A stretch of 64,000 nt of DNA from contig NZ_KQ948871.1 in the NCBI RefSeq assembly GCF_001514215.1, forward strand, positions 102,138 to 166,137, written 5' to 3'. The number at the start of each line of letters is the position of its first letter. Positions within the stretch are counted from its first letter, which is position 1. Source of the DNA: Streptomyces bungoensis (GTDB lineage Bacteria; Actinomycetota; Actinomycetes; Streptomycetales; Streptomycetaceae). The notes under the pieces were generated by a model. It made no database searches. It was not told where the DNA came from and was given only the letters and a program-made list of their open reading frames with translations. Position numbers and translations under genes: made by a program. This document shows, piece by piece, positions 1 through 8,700 of this stretch.

Positions 1-26
1 ACCTTGCCGGTGGGGGCATCGGCCAT
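1..26 (-). CDS. 5' end of a gene leaving the window, possibly cobM (precorrin-4 C11-methyltransferase)
   Basis: Only the first eight complete codons lie inside the window (MADAPTGK, then V from the cut codon). An ATG at 26-24 is preceded at a good distance by a GAGGA ribosome-binding site at about 40-36. The N-terminus resembles what I remember of Streptomyces precorrin-4 C11-methyltransferases, and the neighbouring genes are all cobalamin genes, so a further cob gene is expected here. The identity is an inference; the start itself is better supported than the name. Confidence 0.42.
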
Positions 27-62
27 GGGAAGGGGTCCTCTCGTACAGAGATCGCGCGTCGG

Positions 63-101
63 GGTCGGTCGCAGGCCGCGCACGCGGCCGGAGAGCCGAC
101 C
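63..101. repeat. Two-tier inverted repeat in the divergent promoter region
   Basis: Outer arms GGTCGG (63-68) and CCGACC (96-101) enclose perfect inner arms GGCCGC (74-79) and GCGGCC (84-89). It lies between the leftward gene at the window edge and the rightward ZIP gene, so it would be in the leader of the leftward transcript or act as a DNA operator. No B12-riboswitch sequence is present here. Confidence 0.45.
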
Positions 102-200
102 GGGGAACGCGGGTCGGAAGCGGATGAAATGTCAGGGTCTGGGGGAGTGCGGACAGCCGTGGATGTGCGCGAAGGCACCTCCATCGGATAGCAAGGGGCT

Positions 201-935
201 ATGGCGGTCTTCGTCGCGCTCGGCGCGTTCCTGATGACGCTGGCCGGCGGCTGGACGGCACAGCGCGTGACCGACCGTCGCCATCTCGTCCTGGGACTGG
301 CCGGCGGGCTGATGCTGGGCGTGGTCGGCCTCGACCTGCTGCCCGAGGCACTGCGGGCGGCGGACCGCGAGATCTTCGGCGTGCCCGCGGCCCTGCTGCT
401 GTTCGTGGCGGGCTTCCTGCTGGCCCACCTGGTGGAGCGCACCCTGGCCGCCCGCCAGGCCGCGCACGGCGCGGGCGACCACCACAACCACCGGGCGCCC
501 GAGGTGGGGCTGACGGCGGCCGCCGCGATGGTCGGCCACAGCGCCATGGACGGCGTGGCGATCGGCGCCGCGTTCCAGGTGGGCACCGGCATGGCCACGG
601 CCGTCGCACTCGCCGTGATCGCGCACGACTTCGCCGACGGCTTCAACACCTTCACCCTCACCAGCCTGTACGGCAACGACCGGCGCCGGGCGATAGGCAT
701 GCTCGTCGCCGACGCCTGCGCCCCGGTCGTCGGCGCCCTGTCGACCGCCTTCTTCCACATCCCGGAGCCCGTGCTCGGCGGCTACCTCGGCCTGTTCGGC
801 GGCGTCCTGCTCTACCTCGCCGCCGCCGAGATACTTCCCGAGGCCCACCACGAGCACCCCGCCCGGTCCACCCTGCTGTGCACGGTGGCCGGCGCGGCCT
901 TCGTCTGGCTGGTGGTCGGCCTCTCCGGCGGCTGA
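201..935 (+). CDS. ZIP-family divalent metal transporter
   Basis: A 244-residue integral membrane protein with about seven or eight hydrophobic segments. The two ZIP signature segments are visible as HSAMDG (residues 113-118) and HDFADG (142-147), with a His-rich loop near 89-97 (HGAGDHHNH). Canonical ZIPs have HSxxEG and HNxPEG, so both metal-ligand glutamates are aspartates here. ZIP proteins move Zn, Fe, Mn or Co into the cytoplasm. The gene converges on cobI, with its stop 15 bp away, and sits opposite to an otherwise uniform cobalamin cluster, so cobalt supply is a reasonable but unproven role. The ATG follows an AAGGGG purine run, closer than usual. Confidence 0.85.
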   Translation: MAVFVALGAFLMTLAGGWTAQRVTDRRHLVLGLAGGLMLGVVGLDLLPEALRAADREIFGVPAALLLFVAGFLLAHLVERTLAARQAAHGAGDHHNHRAPEVGLTAAAAMVGHSAMDGVAIGAAFQVGTGMATAVALAVIAHDFADGFNTFTLTSLYGNDRRRAIGMLVADACAPVVGALSTAFFHIPEPVLGGYLGLFGGVLLYLAAAEILPEAHHEHPARSTLLCTVAGAAFVWLVVGLSGG

Positions 936-949
936 CCGCCGCACCCCGC

Positions 950-1681
950 TCACAGCTTCCCGCCCCGGCCGCCGTCGCGCCGCGGGGGCGCGATGAGCGT
1001 CGACAGGTACGGCAGCGGCGCCCCGTCCAGCTCGGCGGCCGGCCGCACCGACTCCTCCGGCAGCCCGAGCGCCGAACCCCACACGGCGCCCCCGGTCCGG
1101 CCGGTCTCCCGCAGCGCCTCGGCCACCTCGGCGGCCTGCCGCCCGAACTTGTACGCCACGACCGTCCCCGGCCCGGCCAGCGCCTCCCTGAGCACGGCGG
1201 AACCCGCCGTCACCGGCACCAGCGTCAGCGGCTCCGTCCCCTCCGTGAGCACGGCGCCCGAGCGCGCGGCCAGGTCCTGCATGGCGGTGATCCCGGGCAC
1301 CGTCTCCACGACCACGCCCGGCACCAGCTCCGCGACGGTGTGCGCGAGATACGTGAACGTCGAGTACACGTTCGGATCGCCGATGGTGGCGAAGGCGACG
1401 GACCCGTGCCGCTCCAGGAGCGCGGCGACCTCGCTCCCGGCCGCGTCCCAGGCGGCCTCCCGGCGCGCCCGGTCGGTCCGCTCGTTCAGCGCGAACACCA
1501 CCCGGACGATCTTCTCGCCGGCCACGTAGTGCAGCACGGTCGCCTCGGCCCGCCCCCGCTCCCCGGTGTCCATCACGGGGACGACCACGACCTCGGCCGC
1601 GCGCAGCGCGTTGACCCCCTTGACGGTCACCAGCTCCGGATCCCCGGGACCGACTCCGACCCCGACCAGCCTGCTGCTCAT
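950..1681 (-). CDS. cobI: Precorrin-2 C20-methyltransferase
   Basis: A 243-residue SAM-dependent tetrapyrrole methyltransferase that adds the C20 methyl group to precorrin-2 on the way to the corrin ring. The N-terminal SAM-site motif VGVGPGDPEL lies at about residues 8-17, followed by the family motifs FATIGDPNVYST and ETVPGITAMQ. Size and motif order fit CobI/CbiL rather than CobJ or CobM. It is the last gene of the leftward operon: its ATG overlaps the cobB stop as ATGA, so the two are translationally coupled. Immediately downstream the ZIP gene ends on the opposite strand. Confidence 0.9.
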   Translation of the reverse strand: MSSRLVGVGVGPGDPELVTVKGVNALRAAEVVVVPVMDTGERGRAEATVLHYVAGEKIVRVVFALNERTDRARREAAWDAAGSEVAALLERHGSVAFATIGDPNVYSTFTYLAHTVAELVPGVVVETVPGITAMQDLAARSGAVLTEGTEPLTLVPVTAGSAVLREALAGPGTVVAYKFGRQAAEVAEALRETGRTGGAVWGSALGLPEESVRPAAELDGAPLPYLSTLIAPPRRDGGRGGKL

Positions 1682-3051
1682 GACGTCCGGCACCTCTCCA
1701 CGAACCGACGGGCCACGCCGGGCTCGGACGCCCAGTGCGTGTGCAGATAACTCGCGTGCACGCCCCGCTGCACGAATCCCTCGACCCGCCGCACCGGGGT
1801 GCGCAGCCCCCAGGCGGGAGCGGCGCCGGCGCCCGGCTCGACGGCCGTGCGGTGGAACTCGTGGCCGCGCATCCGGGTGCCGGCGGCGGCCAGCACACTG
1901 TCCCCGACGGCCACGGCGTCCCGGTAGCCCAGGGTCAGCCGTTCCGTCATGCGCGCGGTGGCGTCCAGCACGCCGCACATGGGCCGCCCGTCCAGCTCCC
2001 GGCACAGGTACAGCAGCCCCGCGCACTCGGCGGCCACGGGGGCGCCGCTCAGCGCGAGCTCGGCGATGTCCTTGCGCAGCGACTCGTTCGCGGACAGGTC
2101 GCTCGCGTACACCTCCGGGAACCCGCCGCCGACGACCAGCCCCGCGGTGCCGTCGGGCAGCCGCTCGTCCCGCAGCGGATCGAAGGTGGCGACCTCGGCT
2201 CCGGCGGCGGCGAGCAGCTCGGCGTGCTCGGCGTAGGCGAAGGTGAACGCGGGACCGCCGGCCACGGCGACCACGGGCGCCGGCTTCCCGCCCGGCCCGG
2301 CCGGGTGCCGGCCGGGCAGGTCGGGGGTCCAGGGGGCGGAGCCCCCCGGTACGGGACCGGCGGCGCGCGCGAGTGCTTCCAGCGCGTCCAGGTCACAGCC
2401 CCGCTCGACCTGCGCGGCCATCGCCCCGACGGAGTCGACCGCGTCGGCGTGCCGCTCGGCGACCGGCACCAGCCCCAGGTGCCGCGACGGCGTGTCCACC
2501 GCGGCGACCCGCCGCAGCACCCCGAGGACCGGCACCCCGGCCGCGTCCAGCGCCTCCCGGAGCAGCTCCTCGTGACGGTCGGAGCCGACCTTGTTCAGGA
2601 CGACGCCCCCGACCCGCACCCCCGGGTCCCAGGACGCGAACCCGTGCACCAGCGCCGCCACCGACCGCGACTGCGACGACGCGTCCACCACGAGCACCAC
2701 CGGCGCCCCCAGCAGCTTGGCCACCTGGGCGGTGGACGCCAGCTCGCCCTCCCCGGCCGCCCCGTCGTACAGGCCCATCACCCCCTCGACCACGGCCAGG
2801 TCGCAGCCCCGCGCCCCGTGCAGGAACAGCGGAGCGATCAGCTCCGGCCCGCACAGGTACGCGTCCAGGTTGCGCCCGACCCGCCCGGTCGCGAGCGCGT
2901 GGTACCCGGGGTCGATGTAGTCCGGCCCGACCTTGTGCGGGGACACGGCGAGCCCCCGCGCGGCGAACGCGGCCATCAGCCCCGTGGCGACGGTGGTCTT
3001 GCCACTGCCCGAGGAGGGCGCGGCGACGACCAGCCGGGGAACGGACGTCAC
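1678..3051 (-). CDS. cobB: Cobyrinate a,c-diamide synthase
   Basis: A 457-residue glutamine- and ATP-dependent amidase that amidates the a and c side chains of (hydrogeno)byrinic acid. It has a P-loop, SSGSGKTT, at residues 13-20, the CobB/CobQ signature region around 123-135 (DASSQS), and a C-terminal class I glutamine amidotransferase domain with nucleophile Cys343 (AECAGLLYL). HEFH (397-400) and HTHW (437-440) are the other conserved segments. The start is one of two consecutive GTG codons; I chose the second, which overlaps the cobO stop as GTGA. It overlaps cobI by 4 bp downstream. Confidence 0.93.
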   Translation of the reverse strand: MTSVPRLVVAAPSSGSGKTTVATGLMAAFAARGLAVSPHKVGPDYIDPGYHALATGRVGRNLDAYLCGPELIAPLFLHGARGCDLAVVEGVMGLYDGAAGEGELASTAQVAKLLGAPVVLVVDASSQSRSVAALVHGFASWDPGVRVGGVVLNKVGSDRHEELLREALDAAGVPVLGVLRRVAAVDTPSRHLGLVPVAERHADAVDSVGAMAAQVERGCDLDALEALARAAGPVPGGSAPWTPDLPGRHPAGPGGKPAPVVAVAGGPAFTFAYAEHAELLAAAGAEVATFDPLRDERLPDGTAGLVVGGGFPEVYASDLSANESLRKDIAELALSGAPVAAECAGLLYLCRELDGRPMCGVLDATARMTERLTLGYRDAVAVGDSVLAAAGTRMRGHEFHRTAVEPGAGAAPAWGLRTPVRRVEGFVQRGVHASYLHTHWASEPGVARRFVERCRTS

Positions 3052-3647
3052 CACTCGATGCCCCTCTGGCCCTTCTGGCCCGCGTCCATGGGGTGCTTCA
3101 CCTTGGACATGTCGGTCACGAGGTCGGCGAAGTCCACCAGCTCGCCGGGGGCGTTGCGCCCGGTGATCACGACGTGCTGGGTCCCGGGCCGGTCCCGCAG
3201 CACCTCGATCACCTCGGCGGTGTCCACCCACCCCCAGTGCATCGGGTACGCGAACTCGTCCAGCACGTACAGCCGGTACGTCTGCGCCGCCAGGTCCCGC
3301 TTGACCTGCTCCCAGCCCTCGCGGGCCTTCTCCTCGTTGTCCATCTGGGCGTCCCGCTGGACCCAGGACCAGCCCTCGCCCATCTTGTGCCAGTCGACCG
3401 TGCCGCCCTCGCCGGAGGCGCCCAGCACACGCAGCGCGTTCTCCTCGCCGACCTTCCACTTGGCCGACTTCACGAACTGGAACACCCCGATCGGCCACCC
3501 CTGGTTCCAGGCCCGCAGCGCCAGCCCGAACGCGGCCGTGGACTTGCCCTTGCCGACGCCCGTGTGCACGACGACCAGCGGACGGTTCCGGCGCTGACGG
3601 GTCGTCAGCCCGTCGTCCGGTACGACGCTCGGCTGTCCCTGCGGCAT
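3048..3647 (-). CDS. cobO: Cob(I)yrinate a,c-diamide adenosyltransferase (BtuR/CobO type)
   Basis: A 199-residue cytoplasmic enzyme that attaches the 5'-deoxyadenosyl ligand from ATP to reduced corrinoid. The ATP-binding loop GVGKGKST is at residues 30-37, and the family stretch VFQFVKSAKW is visible. Length is typical of CobA/CobO. Its ATG shares one base with the stop of the upstream chelatase gene (TAATG), and its own stop overlaps the cobB start. The gene order chelatase, cobO, cobB matches late corrin-ring steps grouped in one message. Confidence 0.93.
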   Translation of the reverse strand: MPQGQPSVVPDDGLTTRQRRNRPLVVVHTGVGKGKSTAAFGLALRAWNQGWPIGVFQFVKSAKWKVGEENALRVLGASGEGGTVDWHKMGEGWSWVQRDAQMDNEEKAREGWEQVKRDLAAQTYRLYVLDEFAYPMHWGWVDTAEVIEVLRDRPGTQHVVITGRNAPGELVDFADLVTDMSKVKHPMDAGQKGQRGIEW

Positions 3648-5752
3648 TACGCGGCCCTCCTGTCGCCCTGAACGTCCCGCACCAGCCCGGCGATCGAGTC
3701 GGCCCGCAGCTCCTGAAGCGTCACGGCCGTACCCCCCAGCTCACCCGCCAGCCGCCCCGCGAGGCCCAGCCGCACCGGCCCCGCCTCGCAGTCCACGACC
3801 ACCGACGCGACCCCGTCGGCCGCGAACAGCCGCGCCGCACGCCCCGCCAGCGCCACCGGCTCGGTCCCACCCGTCGCCCGGCCACCACCCCGGCCGGAGG
3901 CTCCCCCAGAGCCGGAAGCCTGGGGGGACCCCCATCGCGCCGCCCCTCCACCGGTCGCCCGCCCGTCGGTCACCACCACGACCAGCGCCCGCCGCGCCGG
4001 GTCCCGCAGCCGCTCCAGGCGCAGCACCTCGTGCGCCCTGAGCAGCCCGGCCGCGAGCGGCGTACGGCCACCGGTCGGCAGCGACTCCAGCCGGACGGCC
4101 GCCGCGTCCACCGACGAGGTCGGCGGCAGCGCGACCTCGGCCGAGGCGCCCCGGAAGGTCACCAGACCCACCTTGTCCCGCCGCTGGTAGGCGTCCAGCA
4201 GCAGCGACAGCACGGCACCCTTCACGGCGCCCATCCGCTGCCGCGCCGCCATCGAACCCGAGGCGTCCACCACGAACAGCACGAGGTTGCCCTCGCGGCC
4301 CTCCCGGGTCGCCTGCCGCAGATCGTCCCGGCGGACCACCAGTCCCGGCCCGGACCGGCCCCGCGCCCGCTGGTGCGGTGCGGCGGCCAGCACGGTCGCC
4401 GCGAGGTGCAGCCTGGTCAGCGCGCCCCGGGGCCGGCGGGCCCCGGTCGTGCGCCCGTGCTCGGTACGCGCCCGCGAGCGCCGGCCGGCGGCGCCCTCAC
4501 CGACACCGGGCACGCTCAGCGCCTTGGGACGGAACGGCTGGGCGGCACGCGCGGCTGCCTGCTCCTGCGAACCGGACCCCTGCGGCTGCCCGCCCTCACC
4601 GGCCTCGGGTCGCGCGGCCGAGCCGCCGTCGCCCTCGGGACCGCCGCCGGGCGCGGGCCCGCCACCGCCGCCAGGACCGTCGGGACCGGGATCGTCGTCT
4701 CCGCCGTCCCCGTCCTGCCCCTCACCGTCGCCGTCGCCTTCGCCGGAGAACTGCTCCAGCGTCTCGTCCAGCCTGTCCTCGTCCAGGCCCGGCGCGTCGA
4801 AGGGGTTGCGGCGCCTGCGGTGCGGCAGCGCCAGCAGGGCGGCCTGCCGCACGTCCTCGGCGAGCACGTCCGTGCGCCCCGCCCACGCGGCCAGCGCGGT
4901 CGCCGTACGCGCCATCACGATGTCGGCCCGCATGCCGTCCACCTCGAACGCGGCACAGGTCGCCGCGATCTGCCGCAGCGCCCCGTCACCCAGTCGCACC
5001 TGCGGCAGCAACTGCCGCGCCGCGACGATCCGCTGCCGTACGGCGGCCTCCTCGCCGGCCCAGCGCGCGGCGAAGCCGGCCGGGTCGTCGTCGTAGGCCA
5101 GCCTGCGCCGCACCACCTCGACCCGCTGGTCCGGCTCCCGCGAGGCGGCGACCTCCACGGTCAGCCCGAAGCGGTCCAGCAACTGCGGCCGCAGCTCGCC
5201 CTCCTCGGGGTTCATGGTGCCGACGAGCAGGAACTTCGAGGCGTGCCGCACGGAGACGCCCTCGCGCTCGACGTAGGAGGCGCCCATCGCCGCCGCGTCC
5301 AGCAGCAGGTCCACCAGGTGGTCGTGGAGGAGGTTGACCTCGTCGACGTACAGGATGCCCCGGTGCGCGTCGGCCAGCAGGCCCGGCTCGAAGGCCTTCA
5401 CGCCCTCGGCGAGCGCCCGCTCGATGTCCAGGGCGCCGACCAGCCGGTCCTCGGAGGCGCCGACGGGCAGCTCGACCATCCGCGCCGGGCGCGTCTCGAA
5501 CGCCCCGGGCTCGTGCGGCCCGTCCGGGCAGGCGGGGTCGGGGGAGCCGGGATCGCAGGAGAAGCGGCAGCCGGAGACGACGTCCAGCTCGGGCATGAGC
5601 GCCGACAGGGCGCGCACCGCCGTGGACTTGGCGGTGCCCTTCTCGCCGCGCACCAGCACACCGCCGACCGCCGGGGATACGGCGTTCAGCAGCAGCGCGA
5701 GCCGCAGGTCGTCCTGGCCGACCACGGCCGTGAAAGGAAAGGGGGTGGTCAC
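3647..5752 (-). CDS. Fused Mg-chelatase-type I/D subunit, probable cobaltochelatase partner of CobN
   Basis: A 701-residue protein with an N-terminal AAA+ ATPase (Walker A GEKGTAKST at 36-44, Walker B ILYVDEVN at 133-140). A long acidic Gly/Pro-rich linker follows, then a C-terminal von Willebrand A domain with MIDAS motif DASGS at about 496-500. This is the ChlI plus ChlD architecture in one chain. In Pseudomonas, CobN works with CobS and CobT; here no cobS or cobT is visible and this protein lies next to cobN, so it most likely supplies the ATPase motor for cobalt insertion. The GTG start overlaps the cobN stop as GTGA. The linker is low-complexity and unlikely to be conserved in sequence. 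Confidence 0.88.
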   Translation of the reverse strand: MTTPFPFTAVVGQDDLRLALLLNAVSPAVGGVLVRGEKGTAKSTAVRALSALMPELDVVSGCRFSCDPGSPDPACPDGPHEPGAFETRPARMVELPVGASEDRLVGALDIERALAEGVKAFEPGLLADAHRGILYVDEVNLLHDHLVDLLLDAAAMGASYVEREGVSVRHASKFLLVGTMNPEEGELRPQLLDRFGLTVEVAASREPDQRVEVVRRRLAYDDDPAGFAARWAGEEAAVRQRIVAARQLLPQVRLGDGALRQIAATCAAFEVDGMRADIVMARTATALAAWAGRTDVLAEDVRQAALLALPHRRRRNPFDAPGLDEDRLDETLEQFSGEGDGDGEGQDGDGGDDDPGPDGPGGGGGPAPGGGPEGDGGSAARPEAGEGGQPQGSGSQEQAAARAAQPFRPKALSVPGVGEGAAGRRSRARTEHGRTTGARRPRGALTRLHLAATVLAAAPHQRARGRSGPGLVVRRDDLRQATREGREGNLVLFVVDASGSMAARQRMGAVKGAVLSLLLDAYQRRDKVGLVTFRGASAEVALPPTSSVDAAAVRLESLPTGGRTPLAAGLLRAHEVLRLERLRDPARRALVVVVTDGRATGGGAARWGSPQASGSGGASGRGGGRATGGTEPVALAGRAARLFAADGVASVVVDCEAGPVRLGLAGRLAGELGGTAVTLQELRADSIAGLVRDVQGDRRAA

Positions 5753-8700
5753 TGGTCGTCGCCCTCCAAGTCGCCTTCCAGCTCCAGATAGGTGGCGCGC
5801 AGCCGCTCCAGCGTGTCCGCGTCCGGCTCGGCCCACAGCCCGCGGTCCGCCGCCTCCAGCAGGCGCTCGGTGATGCCGCGCAGCGCCCACGGGTTGGACG
5901 TGCGCATGAAGTCCCGGTTCTCCGGGTCGAAGACGTACTCCGCGCTGAGCTTCTCGTACATCCAGTCGTCGACCACGCCCGCCGTGGCGTCGTAGCCGAA
6001 CAGGTAGTCCACGGTCGCCGCCATCTCGAAGGCGCCCTTGTACCCGTGCCGCCTCATGGCCGCCATCCAGCGCGGGTTCACCACCCGCGCGCGGAAGACC
6101 CGGTGGGTCTCCTCGCCCAGCGTCCGTGTCCGCACCTGGTCCGGGACGGCGGAATCCCCCACGTAGGCCTCGGGGTTGGCGCCGGTCAGGTGCCGGACCA
6201 TGGCGACCATGCCGCCGTGGTACTGGAAGTAGTCGTCGGCGTCGACCAGGTCGTGCTCGCGCGTGTCGACGTTCTTCGCCGCCACCGCGATCCGCCGGAA
6301 CGCCGTCTCCATGTCCCCGCGCGCCGCCCGCCCGTCCAGGCCCCGCCCGTAGGCGTAGCCGCCCCAGACGGCGTACACCTCGGCCAGGTCCGCGTCACTG
6401 CGCCAGTTGCGGGCGTCGATCAGCGGCAGCAGGCCCGCTCCGTACGCGCCCGGCTTCGAGCCGAAGATCCGGGCCGTGGCCCGCCGCCGGTCGCCGTGCC
6501 CGGCCGCGTCCTCCTCCACGTGCGCCCGCACGTAGTTGGACCCGGCCGGTTCGTCCAGCTCCGCCACCGCCCGCACCGCGTCGTCGATCAGCCCCACGAC
6601 GTGCGGGAACGCGTCCCGGAAGAAACCGGAGATGCGCACCGTGACGTCGATGCGCGGCCGGCCCAGTTCGGGCAGGGGGATCACCTCGAAGCCGGTCACC
6701 CGGCGCGAGGCGTCGTCCCAGACCGGGCGGCAGCCCAGCAGGGCCAGGATCTCGGCGATGTCGTCGCCCTGGGTGCGCATCGCGGACGTGCCCCACACCG
6801 TGAGGCCGACGGACCGCGGGTACTCCCCGGTGTCCTGCAGGTAGCGGGCCACGAGCGAGTCGGCGAGCGACTGGCCGACCTCCCAGCTCAGCCGGGACGG
6901 AATGGCCTTGGGGTCCACGGAGTAGAAGTTGCGGCCCGTCGGCAGCACGTTCACCAGGCCGCGCGTCGGCGAGCCCGACGGGCCCGCCGGGACGTAACCG
7001 CCGTCCAGCGCCCGCAGGATGTGACCGATCTCGTCCGTGGTCCGGGCGAGCCGCGGCACGACCTCGTCGCACGCGAACTCCAGCACGGCGGCCGCGGCCG
7101 GGAGCTCGGTGCCGAGGACGTCCCGGAGGACGGCGGGGACGGCCGTGCGGTCCCACGCCCGGGCCTCCAGGCCCTCGGCGGCCCGCCGGCACAGCCGCTC
7201 CAGCAGGTCGATCGCGTCGGCGGCGGTCCGGGCCGGGCCGTCGACCAGGCCGGTCAGCTCCGCCGGCACCTTCACCGGGGCGCCCGGCTCGGCCAGCAAC
7301 TCCTTCTCCACCAGCCCGAAATGCTCCGCGAGGCAGGCCCGCAGACCCGGCAGGGCGTTCGCCTGCCCGCCCCACACCTGGGACGCCCGCAGCACCGCCA
7401 GCACCAGGTTCACGCGCGGCTCGCCGACCGGACCGCCGCCGAGGACGTGCAGGCCGTCGCGGATCTGCACGTCCTTGATCTCGCACAGGTAGCCGTCGAT
7501 GTGCATGACGAACTCGTCGAACGCGTCGTCGTCCGGCTGCTCCGCCACGTGCAGGTCGTGGTGCAGCTCGGCGGCCTTGACCAGCGTCCAGATCTGCGCG
7601 CGCACCGCCGGTGCCTTCGCCGGGTCCAGGTCGGAGACGAGCGCGTACTCGTCCAGCAGCTGCTCCAGCTTGGCCAGGTCGCCGTAGGTGTCGGCGCGGG
7701 CCATCGGCGGCACGAGGTGGTCGACCACCGTGGCGTGCCCGCGCCGCTTGGCCTGCGTGCCCTCGCCGGGGTCGTTGACGATGAACGGGTAGACCAGCGG
7801 CAGGTCGCCGAGCACGGCGTCCGGGGCGCAGCCGCGCGACAGCCCCAGCCCCTTGCCGGGCAGCCACTCCATCGTGCCGTGCTTGCCCATGTGCACGATC
7901 GCGTCCGCGCGGAAGGTGTTCTCCAGCCACCGGTAGGCCGCCATGTAGTGGTGCGACGGCGGCATGTCGGGGTCGTGGTAGATCGAGATCGGGTTCTCCC
8001 CGAAGCCGCGCGGCGGCTGGATCATGACGACGACGTTGCCGAACCGCAGGGACGCCAGCACGATGTCGTCACCGTCGACGTACAGCGAGCCCGGCGGCTC
8101 GCCCCACGCCTCCAGCATGGCGCCCCTGAGGTCCGGATCGAGCCGGTCGAACCAGGCCCGGTAGTCGGCCAGCGGCACTCGCGCGGGCGCCGCGGCCAGC
8201 TGCTCCTCCGTGAGCCACTCGACGTCGTGGCCGCCCGCCGCGATGAGACGGTGGATCAGCTCGTCGCCGCCCTCCGGGTAGCCCTCGGCCGCGTACCCGG
8301 CGTCCCGCAGCGCGTCCAGCACCCGTACCGCCGAGGCGGGCGTGTCCAGGCCCACCGCGTTGCCGACCCGGGAGTGCTTGGTCGGGTAGGCGGTGAAGAC
8401 CAGCGCGATCCTCTTCTCCGCGTTCGGCCGGTACCCCAGCCGCGCGTGCCGTACGGCGATCCCGGCGACCCGGGCGGCCCGCTCGGGGTCGGCGGCGTAC
8501 ACCGGGACGTCGTCCGGGCCCTGCTCCTTGAAGGAGAACGGCACCGTGACCAGCCGGCCGTCGAACTCGGGGATCGCGACCTGCATCGCCGCGTCCATGG
8601 GGGAGAGGGCGGCGTCCGACTCCGCCCAGGCGGCCCGCGAGGAGGTGAGGCAGAGCCCCTGCAGCACGGGCACGTCCAGGTCGGCGAGCGCCCCGATGTC

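Noticed and set aside
27..200. A second cobalamin riboswitch at the left edge
   Set aside because: No B12-box sequence (GCCACTG or AAGCCGG type) is present on either strand here.
132..1898. Long minus-strand open frame covering the ZIP gene and cobI
   Set aside because: Its product is Arg/Gly-rich noise and overlaps two genes with clear family motifs; it is a G+C shadow frame.
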